This document shows positions 37,309-46,345 of a DNA stretch of 64,000 bases, piece by piece (within the stretch, counting starts at the first letter, position 1; each line of letters begins with the position of its first letter). A program made the translations under genes and the position numbers. The notes under the pieces are model-generated. The model did no database searches. It was not told the DNA's origin and saw only the letters and a program-made list of their open reading frames with translations. Source of the DNA: Bacteroidota bacterium (GTDB lineage Bacteria > Bacteroidota > Bacteroidia > Cytophagales > Cytophagaceae); contig JAEVZS010000007.1 of NCBI GenBank assembly GCA_023392125.1, positions 124,001 through 188,000 on the forward strand, in the 5' to 3' direction.

Positions 37309-37818
37309 ATGATACGCAAACTCTCTTTATTGTTCGTTGCCTTGCTTACACACATTCTGGCCTTTGCACAATTTGATGTTATAGAAGTCGGGATTAACGG
37401 ACTTACCTGCTCCATGTGCTCATACAGTGTCGAAAACTCTATCCGGAAAATTCAGGAAGTGGACAAAATCAGCATGGATCTTAATAACAACATTGCTTTC
37501 GTTTATTTTAAGCGAAACTCGGCAATTGACTTTAACTTGCTTGCTGAGCGTGTTCGCAATTCCGGGTTCTCGGTGAGGCATATCAGTTTTACGCTGAGCA
37601 AACCGGTTACGATAAATCAGACAGGGATATTTGAAACCGGTAGCCTGACATTTCAATGCATCAATACATCATCATCTGTACTCTCTCCCGGAAGCAGGTT
37701 GCGATTAATGGGCAAAGAGTTCATGTCCAAAACCGAATACAAAGAAGTGCAGACCACCTTAAAATCAATTAAAAAACCTTCCGGCCAGGATATATTACTT
37801 GTCAATCATGAAGAGTAA
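37309..37818 (+). CDS. Exported heavy-metal-associated (HMA) domain protein
   Basis: A 169-residue exported protein. The signal peptide ends in AFAQ (residue 21). The HMA ferredoxin-like domain has GLTCSMCSYSVENSI, with the CxxC copper- or zinc-binding pair at residues 34 and 37. The second half is beta-rich. It overlaps the following barrel gene by 11 bases, so the two are translationally coupled. A periplasmic metal-binding or metallochaperone function is inferred. No efflux ATPase or sensor lies next to it. Confidence 0.8.
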   Translation: MIRKLSLLFVALLTHILAFAQFDVIEVGINGLTCSMCSYSVENSIRKIQEVDKISMDLNNNIAFVYFKRNSAIDFNLLAERVRNSGFSVRHISFTLSKPVTINQTGIFETGSLTFQCINTSSSVLSPGSRLRLMGKEFMSKTEYKEVQTTLKSIKKPSGQDILLVNHEE

Positions 37819-38737
37819 TGTCCTTCTGATTATTATTTGTCTGAATTATTGCTTTGCCTCCAAAGTATGCAGTCAGGAACTGTATATACACTCCGAGCCT
37901 GCCAGCTCTGTACCAAGAGGAGTATTCGGCATTCGCTACAGCATGGAAACCTACCAGGAAGAATACAATCGAAAACACTGGCATGCCTTGCGATTGTATT
38001 ATGGCATCAGCAACAATCTTTCCATAACAGGTAGCCTTACTGCCTCTAATCATCACCAGAGGGAGTTTCCGGCTAATCCATACGCTTATTTTACCAACCA
38101 TCATCAGCAAGGCTTCAGCAGAGACTATCCGCTAAACTTTGATGGCGGGCACGTAAACCTGAGGTATCGCCTTTTCTCCCATGACGAACCGAATGGCCAT
38201 ATCCGGATCGCATCCTTTGCCGAAGGCTCATATATCAACTCAGCACATGATGAGGCTGAACCGCATCTTCTTGGAGATAATACAGGATATGGCGGTGGCA
38301 TCATTGCCACCAAGCTGATAAAAAAGCTGGCGCTGAACGTAACGGCCGGCTTCATGCGTCCGACCACGTATCATCAGAAAAAAGACAATCTAAAGTTCAG
38401 ATCCGGCAATGCTCGCTATGCTATATTCTCTGCCGGCTATCTGCTTTATCCCAAGGCATATAACAGCTACGACGATTTAAATATTAATCTGTACATAGAA
38501 GCTCTCTACAAAGAATATGACGCTGCAACCTTGTATATAAATGAACAATACGAAAACATTGAATTCTTTCCGTATCTCCGCGAAGGACGTTATATGGAAC
38601 TAAGGCCCGGTCTCCAGTTTATAATGAACTCACGCAACCGACTGGATATCAGCGCAGGTTTTACAGTATACGGAAGGACGTTTATCCGTTATAACCCAAC
38701 AGTCTACATAAATTATCAACGCTATCTTTTCAAATAA
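37808..38737 (+). CDS. Outer-membrane beta-barrel protein paired with the HMA protein
   Basis: A 309-residue protein with a signal peptide, then alternating strands and turns rich in Tyr, Arg and Asn, as in small outer-membrane barrels (ending YLFK with a terminal aromatic). Strands such as HALRLYYGISNNLSI, FDGGHVNLRYRLF and LDISAGFTVYGRTF point to about 12 strands. His-rich patches (HHQREF, NHHQQG) could bind metal (inference). It starts at the ATG overlapping the end of the HMA gene; a start at 37799 would add three residues. I infer that it forms a metal-related unit with its upstream neighbour. Confidence 0.7.
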   Translation: MKSNVLLIIICLNYCFASKVCSQELYIHSEPASSVPRGVFGIRYSMETYQEEYNRKHWHALRLYYGISNNLSITGSLTASNHHQREFPANPYAYFTNHHQQGFSRDYPLNFDGGHVNLRYRLFSHDEPNGHIRIASFAEGSYINSAHDEAEPHLLGDNTGYGGGIIATKLIKKLALNVTAGFMRPTTYHQKKDNLKFRSGNARYAIFSAGYLLYPKAYNSYDDLNINLYIEALYKEYDAATLYINEQYENIEFFPYLREGRYMELRPGLQFIMNSRNRLDISAGFTVYGRTFIRYNPTVYINYQRYLFK

Positions 38738-38750
38738 GAAGCGATTGCTT

Positions 38751-41681
38751 TTAATCAAATATTGACTGAATATCTTCTCTGGTGAGACTTTTTACAAAAC
38801 TTTCTTCCGTAGTGATAATCTCCTCAGCCAGTTTCTGCTTATTCCGTTGCAGATTGAGAATCTTTTCCTCTACGGTATTTTTTGAGATGAACTTATAGGT
38901 AAACACCTGATTTTTCTGGCCTATACGATACGCCCTGTCTACTGCCTGCGCTTCAATAGCAGGATTCCACCATGGATCAAGAATAAACACGTAATCAGCA
39001 GCAGTAAGATTAAGCCCGAGTCCTCCGGCTTTTAATGAAATCAGAAAAATCTTAACGCTTTCATCCGTCTGAAAGCGCTCTACCTGCGCCCGCCTGTCCA
39101 CCGTTGATCCGTCCAGATAAGCATACTGGTAATTTTGTTTCTGGAGATATTCTTTAACCAAAGCAAGGTGCTTTACAAACTGGCTGAAAATTAAAATTTT
39201 GTGATTTTCAGAAAGTGCTCTTTCAAGCATATGGATAACATCTTCCATCTTCCCTGAGTCTCCCTCATAATCCGAGTCGGTCAAACGTGGATGGTTAGCA
39301 ATCTGTCTCAATTTTGTCAGGCCTCTGAAAAGCATGAAACGGGAACCGGAAATACCTTTTTCATCCAGGCTTTCAAGAATAAGATTTCGGTATTCCGATT
39401 TCACTTTTTCATATTCTGCTTCCTGCTCTGCAGTCATGGTGCTATACTGAATATTTTCCACTTTCTCAGGAAGCTCCGTTGCCACCTGTTTTTTATGCCT
39501 GCGCAAAATGAACGGCTTAATTATCGCGTGAAGCTTTTTTGATTTTACTTCATCCTGCTTCTTTTCTATCGGATATAAGAACTCATTCTTGAAAAAGTTG
39601 GCTTCGCCCAGCAGGCCCGGATTCACAAAGTTCATTTGAGACCATATATCCATTATGCTGTTTTCGACAGGAGTACCTGTCAGCACCAGCTTATATTTTG
39701 ATTTTAAGCTATTAACAGCTCTGGCTATATTCGAATCAGGATTTTTGATTGCCTGCGATTCATCCAGTATTATATAATTGAAATAATATTCCTGCAACAA
39801 GTCAACATCTCTTCGAATAGTTCCATAGGAAGTAAGTATCACATCATAGTTTTCGAAGCGGGCTACATTTTTTTCCCGATTGATACCGCTATAATTAAAC
39901 ACTCTCAGCCCCGGGGTAAACTTCCGGGCTTCCATCTCCCAGTTGTACAGCAGACTGGTAGGCATAATAAGCAAGGTCGCCGCCTGTGCTCCCGCCTGCT
40001 TATGATATTGCAGCATGGCTAGTGTCTGCACAGTCTTTCCAAGCCCCATATCATCGGCAAGGCATCCCCCGAAGTTGTATTTGTTAAGAAACAGCATCCA
40101 GTTATAACCGGCTTTCTGATATGGACGAAGAGTCCCGCTAAAGCCTTCAGGCAGCGGCATATCTTCTATTTCCTCAAAGTTTCTGAGCTGTTCCAGCTTT
40201 TCAGTAAAGTTGAAATAGGCGAAATTGTTCTGATGCAGTTCCTGTACCAGCGCCAAATGATGCTTTTTCAATAGAAGTCCGCTATCTCCTCCGTTTTCCA
40301 TAAAAGCAAACAGTTCACTATACTGAGCGAACCAATACTCCGGGATTACCGCGATTTCACCGTTGGGGAGCGTAAATTCTTTCTTTTTAGCCAATATATA
40401 CTTTCTCAGCTGCACAAAAGGGATCTCAAATTCTCCAAAATGCACGGTAGCATACACATCAAACCAGTCCTTTCCTTCATTAACCTCTAAGCGGATAGTT
40501 GACTCCCCGACAAAATATTTCTTCTGATCGCGGGTATTCTGACGAAGTTGTATGCCCAGCGCTTCGATCACCTGCTTATTCTGAGCCAGCCAGGAAAACG
40601 CCAGCGATTTTTCAATTACCTTTTTTCCGTTTTTTAGCTCAAGACCGATTGCTTTAAGATCATTTTTGATCTTTTTTTCCCATTCCAGTGACCGCTTTAC
40701 CTTGTGAAACACATAAGAATCAGCCGTTTTTTCCATCTTAACAAACGATGGAGCCAGGGTCTCACTACTGAAAATATGCTTGCCGTATTGGTAAGCAAGG
40801 CTGAAAACCAGTTTACCTTCGTCCTCCTCCAGCACAGCAGTGTCATTCTCCTGGTCAAACAAGCCGGCATTCTGTGCCGACGCCAGTTCTGTAAAAGTCA
40901 GAACCGGGACAGGATTTGCCCTTTCGGAATTGATTGAAAAACCACGCGCAAATACATCAAAATTGGCAATCAGAGGCGTAACAAACTTTTCAAAATAGGT
41001 TTGTTCCATCTTTCGGGGCACAACAATAAACTTCTTATTGAGAAACGGTCTGATCTTATTTCCGTCTACATCTTTTTCAAAAGTATATAGTTTATCTCCC
41101 AGTAATAACCATGCCGGAGAGTTGGAGATGATAATCGCGCTTTTATACTGAAAGTCAAGCTTCTCTCCATTGTATTTAATCGTCGGGAAATAATGGGTAT
41201 TATCTTCATTACGCACAAAGTGAAAAAGGACTGTGGCCTTTTTATCAGTGATATAAACCTGTTTCCAGGTGGGTTCTCCATCACTCCCCATTTCGAAGAT
41301 GAGCTTATTGGCCAGTAACGAAAAGATGTCCGTCTTTTTGGATTCTATATAGGTGGCTATTGTTTCCTGCAGAATTTTATCACCTTTGTCCTTGTCGTAT
41401 ACTTTCAGAAAAAACTCACTGGCGCTTATTTTCTTATTATAAAATTTCTTAACAATAGAATCCTGGCTGATTGAATCAATCAACTTAATCAACCTATAAT
41501 CTTTTTCATCCAGTCCATCCTCAAACTCCTTACAGTTTTTTGAGCTGATGCTCTGATGTTTCAACGTAAGTCTTCCGTTGGCATCCACCTGAACAGCAAA
41601 TGCTTCGAAGAGATATCCCAGATACTCATGTTGAAATAATGAATATATGATTTGGAAAGGCTCTGAGGTTAGTACATTCAT
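38751..41681 (-). CDS. SNF2-family DEAD/DEAH helicase
   Basis: A 976-residue ATPase (start at the ATG before NVLTSEPF; a longer frame from 41789 would add 36 residues, with a hydrophobic lead not expected in this family). The first about 500 residues are a bacterial SNF2-associated region. The SNF2 core has GGCLADDMGLGKTVQTLAML (Walker A), DESQAIKNP (motif II, DESQ), LTGTPVENS, the helicase C half with FLISLKAGGLGLNL, and DRAYRIGQ near the end. Family members remodel nucleic-acid-bound proteins. Which process this one serves is unknown. It is followed by only 13 bases to the barrel gene converging on it. Confidence 0.86.
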   Translation of the reverse strand: MNVLTSEPFQIIYSLFQHEYLGYLFEAFAVQVDANGRLTLKHQSISSKNCKEFEDGLDEKDYRLIKLIDSISQDSIVKKFYNKKISASEFFLKVYDKDKGDKILQETIATYIESKKTDIFSLLANKLIFEMGSDGEPTWKQVYITDKKATVLFHFVRNEDNTHYFPTIKYNGEKLDFQYKSAIIISNSPAWLLLGDKLYTFEKDVDGNKIRPFLNKKFIVVPRKMEQTYFEKFVTPLIANFDVFARGFSINSERANPVPVLTFTELASAQNAGLFDQENDTAVLEEDEGKLVFSLAYQYGKHIFSSETLAPSFVKMEKTADSYVFHKVKRSLEWEKKIKNDLKAIGLELKNGKKVIEKSLAFSWLAQNKQVIEALGIQLRQNTRDQKKYFVGESTIRLEVNEGKDWFDVYATVHFGEFEIPFVQLRKYILAKKKEFTLPNGEIAVIPEYWFAQYSELFAFMENGGDSGLLLKKHHLALVQELHQNNFAYFNFTEKLEQLRNFEEIEDMPLPEGFSGTLRPYQKAGYNWMLFLNKYNFGGCLADDMGLGKTVQTLAMLQYHKQAGAQAATLLIMPTSLLYNWEMEARKFTPGLRVFNYSGINREKNVARFENYDVILTSYGTIRRDVDLLQEYYFNYIILDESQAIKNPDSNIARAVNSLKSKYKLVLTGTPVENSIMDIWSQMNFVNPGLLGEANFFKNEFLYPIEKKQDEVKSKKLHAIIKPFILRRHKKQVATELPEKVENIQYSTMTAEQEAEYEKVKSEYRNLILESLDEKGISGSRFMLFRGLTKLRQIANHPRLTDSDYEGDSGKMEDVIHMLERALSENHKILIFSQFVKHLALVKEYLQKQNYQYAYLDGSTVDRRAQVERFQTDESVKIFLISLKAGGLGLNLTAADYVFILDPWWNPAIEAQAVDRAYRIGQKNQVFTYKFISKNTVEEKILNLQRNKQKLAEEIITTEESFVKSLTREDIQSIFD

Positions 41682-41802
41682 TTTTTTCGCAAAAACAAGC
41701 GTACAATTTAACAGATTTTCAGTCAATATCCTGATGATTGTTGAAAAAAGAAGGAACTCTGTGGATAACCTCTGCGCCAGACCTAGCAAAGCCTGTTAAA
41801 TA

Positions 41803-43026
41803 TCAAAGATTTTCCCGAACACTAACTTTTGAAGCTTGTAAGGCAGGTCTGTATGAAAGAAGAATTGTCAATATCACAATGATAAGCCCTGTATACAGAA
41901 AATCAAGGCCGTTCATACGAACCGGATAGGCGTCAACAACGGACGTCTCCATACCCATTGAGACAAGGCCAAACTGCTGCTGCAATGTACAGACTATAAA
42001 GCCAAGAAAAAGCCCGGCAAAGGCCCCTGTCAACGCAATCATCAACCCTTCGGTAAGAAAAATATTTCTAATCATTGATCGCCCCGCCCCCAGCGAAAGC
42101 ATAATTGCCACATCTTTCTTTTTTTCGATACTCAGCATCGTCAGTGAAAAAAAGATATTAACCGAAGCAATCAGCAGAAGAAATGTAAAAATTATAAAAA
42201 CAAACAGCTTCTCGATCTTGATAGCTCTCAACAGGCTGGCATGCTGCTCATCCGAATCCTGAATAAGGAATTCTTCTCCGAGTATTTTTTTCAGCTGTTT
42301 TTTTACCTCACTTACCTTAAATCCTTTTTTGGTTTTTATTTCCAGTGCATTAATCTTTCCCTGAAGACTAAAAAGCTCTTCTGCAAATGACAGCGGGGTA
42401 AACACATAATTGTCATCGTATTGCTTTTCGATAGCAAATACGGCGCTGACCGGAATAAATTTTGAGATCAGCATATCACTGGCTGTCGGATTGAGTACTT
42501 TCCGGTTATTAGGAAAACTTATTTTGAGCGGATAGAAATCATTATTCAGGCCTACATTAAGGCTATATTGTATTCCCCGTCCTATAACAGCATACGGCCG
42601 CCTGCCTCTGTTAAGTACGAATTCGCCTTCTACAATGGCGGAGTCCATACGCCCCTGCCTGACAAAATTGTCAGAAACTCCTTTTACCTTAACAACCCGG
42701 CGATCATCCCGATGCTCGATGAGGGCATTTTCTTCCAATACCTCACTTACAATATCTATTCCCTCAAGCGAGTATATCTTCTCCAGCATTGCCGGATCAT
42801 TATCAAATGCCCGACCACTCACCAGCGCCACTTTAATCTCCGGATCAAATGTGCTGTACAATGTTCTGATTAATCCTTCGAGTCCGTTGAAAACAGAAAG
42901 CACTATCACAAGGGCAGCCGTCCCCAACGCAACTACCAGCATGGAAAGAATCGAAATTATATTAATAAAATTTTTCTTCTTCCCCGAAAAAAAGTACCGT
43001 CTCGCTATAAAAAATGGGACATTCAA
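41803..43026 (-). CDS. ABC transporter permease, LolC/LolE type
   Basis: A 407-residue permease with four membrane segments: one at the N-terminus (about 25-48), then a large periplasmic MacB-like domain (about 50-260), then three segments at the end (about 272-300, 320-350 and 375-398). The opening FFIARRYFFSGKKKNFINII and the pattern of the FtsX domain fit lipoprotein-release permeases LolC/LolE. No LolD-like ATPase is adjacent, as is common in Bacteroidota. It follows rbfA on the same strand, separated by 42 bases, and may share its transcript. Confidence 0.82.
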   Translation of the reverse strand: MNVPFFIARRYFFSGKKKNFINIISILSMLVVALGTAALVIVLSVFNGLEGLIRTLYSTFDPEIKVALVSGRAFDNDPAMLEKIYSLEGIDIVSEVLEENALIEHRDDRRVVKVKGVSDNFVRQGRMDSAIVEGEFVLNRGRRPYAVIGRGIQYSLNVGLNNDFYPLKISFPNNRKVLNPTASDMLISKFIPVSAVFAIEKQYDDNYVFTPLSFAEELFSLQGKINALEIKTKKGFKVSEVKKQLKKILGEEFLIQDSDEQHASLLRAIKIEKLFVFIIFTFLLLIASVNIFFSLTMLSIEKKKDVAIMLSLGAGRSMIRNIFLTEGLMIALTGAFAGLFLGFIVCTLQQQFGLVSMGMETSVVDAYPVRMNGLDFLYTGLIIVILTILLSYRPALQASKVSVRENL

Positions 43027-43068
43027 TGATTTGTATTCCTTCTATCGACTATGTTACTATTCCAACTT

Positions 43069-43458
43069 TTAATCTTCCGGATTTTGTTCCGAAGCATCCT
43101 CACCCCTTGCTGGTTTGCTGATCTTATTAAACAGATTTTCCATTTTAGCAGCGTGATCAAGTGACTCATCCAGATAAAACTCGATCTCGGGAATTATACG
43201 AACCTGGGAGCGGATTTTCGAGCCAAGTATTCCCCTGATTTTGCTTTTTACTTCTTTTACCTTCTTTAGCTCCTCTTTCTTGTCAGAGACCATCAGAAAG
43301 CTGAGAAATACCTTGGCAAAGCCCAGATCCGGACTCACTTTTACATCGGTAACAGTTATGAAAACATTCCCAAACATACTTTTTGCATCCTGCTGGAAGA
43401 TTGCCGCCAGTTCCTTCTGCAATAATTTAGAATATTTCTGCTGCCTCTGAGATTCCAT
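43069..43458 (-). CDS. rbfA: Ribosome-binding factor A (RbfA)
   Basis: A 129-residue KH-like 30S maturation factor. The pattern RQQKYSKLLQKELAAIFQQ, VTVTDVKVSPDLGFAKVFLSFL and VRIIPEIEFYLDESLDHAAKME matches the family from end to end. The C-terminal tail is charged and disordered. It is needed for late 16S rRNA processing and cold growth in E. coli. Confidence 0.92.
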   Translation of the reverse strand: MESQRQQKYSKLLQKELAAIFQQDAKSMFGNVFITVTDVKVSPDLGFAKVFLSFLMVSDKKEELKKVKEVKSKIRGILGSKIRSQVRIIPEIEFYLDESLDHAAKMENLFNKISKPARGEDASEQNPED

Positions 43459-43486
43459 TGTAATTTATTTAATTGATATATTTACC

Positions 43487-43494
43487 CAAACTTA
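43487..43494 (-). promoter_or_regulatory. Possible -7 box of rbfA
   Basis: On the minus strand this reads TAAGTTTG, fitting TAnnTTTG, about 28 bases before the rbfA start. No good -33 box lies at the usual spacing. Confidence 0.35.
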
Positions 43495-43547
43495 TAGAAA
43501 AAGTACTGGTTTAAAACTATACCAAATATAAAAGAAAGGTTATTGTT

Positions 43548-44954
43548 TTGGTGAATTTTTTCAAATATACAGATCCTTTAAGGATTATCTCTCTCTTGTT
43601 CATATTGCTTATTCTCAGAATCCCCTTTTATCTGACAGATATCCCTGTTACTTATCAGGAACTGGAATGGATGCTGATCGGAGAAAAGCTTTCGGCAGGA
43701 TTCACGCTTTACAAAGATGTCTGGACCAATTTGGAGCCGCTTTCCGGCACGGTGTATTCCTTCCTGACCGGCATATTTGGAAAATCACTATCCGCTCTCA
43801 GAATATCAGGCACTATTCTCGTCTATCTCCAGGCTGTTTTTTTCAACTACATGTGCAACCGTATGGCATTATACAATGAAAAATCCAGCTTTCCGGGACT
43901 TTTCTACATACTCTTTTCATGTCTCTTTATAGACTTTTACTCTTTACCGCCTGTATTACTATCCCTTACCTTTATTCTGCCGGCCATTTACCTGACAATT
44001 ATTCAAGTCAAATTTAAAACCAGCGATGAAGGGCTTTTATACCTGGGTGTCCTCATAGCCGTGTCAAGTCTGTTTTATTTTCCCAATATAATTCTCTTTC
44101 CCTTTTTTCTGTTTGTTCTTCTTTTATTTACATCTCTGTCCTTTCGGAAAATATTGCTGACCTCAACCGGCTTTCTGCTTCCTCTGTCAGTATTATCATT
44201 ATATCATCTGTTTTCCGATAGCTTTGAAGAATTGAATCATAACCTGTTTCTTTCATTCTTTGCTCTCCCGGTAACCACCTACTCTTCATACACAGTCTTC
44301 CTGGTTGTTGCAGCTCTGCCATTACTTCTGTTGTTTATAGCATTTGTCATTCTCAACAACCGGTCCGGATATATTAATTTTCAATTCAATGGTATCAAGT
44401 CCATGTTGATTCTACTGGTCGGCGGAACCTGCACAATCCTTATCAGCAGAACTATTTCTCCTTCTCAGCTATATATTCTGGTACCGATATTCGCTTTTTT
44501 CAGTGCGCACATATTTCTTCTGGCCACTGGCAAAATTCTTCCCAAATTATTTTTCTGGTTTACCATATTGTGCATACCAGCTCTCAATGGGATCTTTCTA
44601 AACAACTATTCATCCGAACTCCGGGAAAGTTTATACGTGGGGCCGGTTCCGGCAGAATATGAGGCTGTCATCACAGGGAAAAAAATACTGGTAGTTGGTC
44701 ACGATCCCGGACTTTATCTTAACTCAAGCCTGGCAACGCCTTATTACAACTGGTCCCTGGCAGAAAGGCACTTTGGTGACTTTGGCAACATGAAGCATCT
44801 TTCTGCTCTGTATCTTAATTTTAAAAAGGATCTTCCCTACGTAATTATTGATCGCGAAAATAAGATGGAAAAAATTTTCTTTCACATTCCGATTCTGGAA
44901 AAAGAATATCAAAAATCCGGCAAGGAGCCAATATATATTCTAAAAGAAAAATAG
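43548..44954 (+). CDS. Polytopic inner-membrane protein, possibly a GT-C type glycosyltransferase
   Basis: A 468-residue protein with about ten hydrophobic segments. The early segment ELEWMLIGEKLSAGFTLYKDVW resembles the extracytoplasmic loop of GT-C glycosyltransferases, which often reads Ala-Gly, then Tyr, then a conserved Asp-Val. The canonical catalytic Asp-Glu pair was not clearly found, so the class is a guess. The C-terminal quarter is soluble. The start is not ATG: TTG at 43548 or GTG at 43551. AAAGAAAGG lies just upstream. It is convergent with rpiB, with stop codons nine bases apart. Confidence 0.7.
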   Translation: MVNFFKYTDPLRIISLLFILLILRIPFYLTDIPVTYQELEWMLIGEKLSAGFTLYKDVWTNLEPLSGTVYSFLTGIFGKSLSALRISGTILVYLQAVFFNYMCNRMALYNEKSSFPGLFYILFSCLFIDFYSLPPVLLSLTFILPAIYLTIIQVKFKTSDEGLLYLGVLIAVSSLFYFPNIILFPFFLFVLLLFTSLSFRKILLTSTGFLLPLSVLSLYHLFSDSFEELNHNLFLSFFALPVTTYSSYTVFLVVAALPLLLLFIAFVILNNRSGYINFQFNGIKSMLILLVGGTCTILISRTISPSQLYILVPIFAFFSAHIFLLATGKILPKLFFWFTILCIPALNGIFLNNYSSELRESLYVGPVPAEYEAVITGKKILVVGHDPGLYLNSSLATPYYNWSLAERHFGDFGNMKHLSALYLNFKKDLPYVIIDRENKMEKIFFHIPILEKEYQKSGKEPIYILKEK

Positions 44955-44980
44955 CCGTTCTTTTATGAACAGGCTATTTT
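44948..44980. terminator. Bidirectional terminator overlapping two stop codons
   Basis: AAAATAGCC-GTTC (44948-44960) pairs with GAAC-GGCTATTTT (44967-44980, one bulged A). The stop of the membrane protein gene lies in the left arm, and the rpiB stop is in the loop. Flanking A and T runs support both directions. Confidence 0.75.
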
Positions 44981-45394
44981 GTTAACTCTTTTTTCGTGCC
45001 TGCCACCTTCAAAATCAGTCTCAAGAAACGCTTTAACACAGGCTCTTGCCACTTCCTCTGAAATAAATCTGGCTGGAAGACACAGAACATTTGCATTATT
45101 ATGCTGACGGGAAAGCTCTGCCAGTTCGGAGTTCCAGCACAAAGCAGCCCTGACTCCCTGATGTTTATTGGCAGCCATTGCTACGCCGTTTCCACTGCCA
45201 CAGATTAAAATCCCCATATCAACAGTTTTCTTTTCTACTGCCTCTGCCAGAGGATGAGCAAAGTCAGGATAGTCAACCGAATCACATGAATATGGTCCCA
45301 TATCAATCACTTCCGCTGACAATTCTTTTAAAAACCCGGTCAGCATCGTTTTATAATCAAAACCAGCATGGTCCCCGCCTATAGCGATCTTCAT
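44963..45394 (-). CDS. rpiB: Ribose-5-phosphate isomerase B
   Basis: A 143-residue RpiB/LacAB-type isomerase that interconverts ribose 5-phosphate and ribulose 5-phosphate in the non-oxidative pentose phosphate pathway. Features: GGDHAGFDYK, CDSVDYPDFA, GILICGSGNGVAMAANK (with catalytic Cys) and RQHNNANVLCLPARF. Length is typical. It starts seven bases after the TatC stop, so it is likely co-transcribed with tatC. Confidence 0.93.
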   Translation of the reverse strand: MKIAIGGDHAGFDYKTMLTGFLKELSAEVIDMGPYSCDSVDYPDFAHPLAEAVEKKTVDMGILICGSGNGVAMAANKHQGVRAALCWNSELAELSRQHNNANVLCLPARFISEEVARACVKAFLETDFEGGRHEKRVNKIACS

Positions 45395-45401
45395 AAATTC
45401 T

Positions 45402-46241
45402 TTATTTTAATACGTTTGGGTAATTATTGATTTTTTCGACAGCAGTCTCCTGCTCCCGACGCTTATTCATTATTGCCGAAATAAAAATACTCATTTCGTA
45501 CAGTAAATAAAGCGGGATACCAACCAGCAACTGGCTTAAGACATCGGGTGAAGGAGTAATTATTGCAGCAATAATCATTAGCACGACTATCGAGTGTTTT
45601 CTGTATTTTCGCATGAAAGCAGGAGTCATTACCCCTATCTTGCTAAGCACCATAACCACAACAGGGAGCTGAAACATGAGTCCGCCGGCCAATACAATCA
45701 TACATAAAGTCCCGACATAGGAAGTTATATCAAATTCGTTAACGATAGACTCGTCCAGTGTATAGTTTGCCAGAAAGTTAATGGACATAGGAGCGATAAC
45801 AAAATATCCAAAAAGTGTTCCTATCGCAAAAAGTGCTGTGACAAACAATACCGTACCCTGTGCCCCCTGTCTCTCATTGAGATACAGCCCTGGTTTAATA
45901 AAACGCCATATTTCCCAAAACAAATAAGGGAATCCGATAATAAAGCCGATGGTAAAAGAGGCGACAAAATGCATGGTAAACTGCCCGGAAAGCAGCCGGC
46001 TCTGCAGAGCAAAGTTTAGCTGATCGACGCATGTAACGCTGCTAAGCTTGCATAAAACTTTGTAGGTCCAGAAATCTGCCTGAGCGGGAGCCAGAATTAC
46101 ATTCTTGAAGATAAACTTCATGTTGACAAAGGCGAGTATCATACAAATGAAAACTGCCACTATGCCTCGGAGCAGATGCCAGCGCAACTCCTCAAGGTGG
46201 TCCATAAAGGCCATTTCTTTACCACCGCTATCCTGCATCAT
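45402..46241 (-). CDS. tatC: Twin-arginine translocase subunit TatC
   Basis: A 279-residue membrane protein with six hydrophobic segments, exporting folded proteins that carry twin-arginine signals. The conserved N-terminus MAFMDHLEELRWHLLRG, the loop FIIGFPYLFWEIWRFIKPGLYLNERQG and the late segment IIAAIITPSPDVLSQLLVGIP are present. The gene precedes rpiB by seven bases. A TatA gene is not in this window. Confidence 0.94.
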   Translation of the reverse strand: MMQDSGGKEMAFMDHLEELRWHLLRGIVAVFICMILAFVNMKFIFKNVILAPAQADFWTYKVLCKLSSVTCVDQLNFALQSRLLSGQFTMHFVASFTIGFIIGFPYLFWEIWRFIKPGLYLNERQGAQGTVLFVTALFAIGTLFGYFVIAPMSINFLANYTLDESIVNEFDITSYVGTLCMIVLAGGLMFQLPVVVMVLSKIGVMTPAFMRKYRKHSIVVLMIIAAIITPSPDVLSQLLVGIPLYLLYEMSIFISAIMNKRREQETAVEKINNYPNVLK

Positions 46242-46257
46242 GAATTAGTATTTATAG

Positions 46258-46289
46258 TCAGCAGGCAAAACGAAAAATTTGCCTGCTGA
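46258..46289. terminator. Stem-loop between glyA and tatC
   Basis: A perfect 12-bp stem (46258-46269 with 46278-46289) has an 8-base loop. It lies 57 bases past the glyA stop and 17 bases before the tatC start. A short T tract lies only on the plus-strand side, so it is a stem-loop whose terminator function for glyA is inferred from place. Confidence 0.5.
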
Positions 46290-46345
46290 TTGTTTTAAAT
46301 GCGGACATTTTATAGCAAAAACTATTTTGTCCGTAGAGTATCCTT

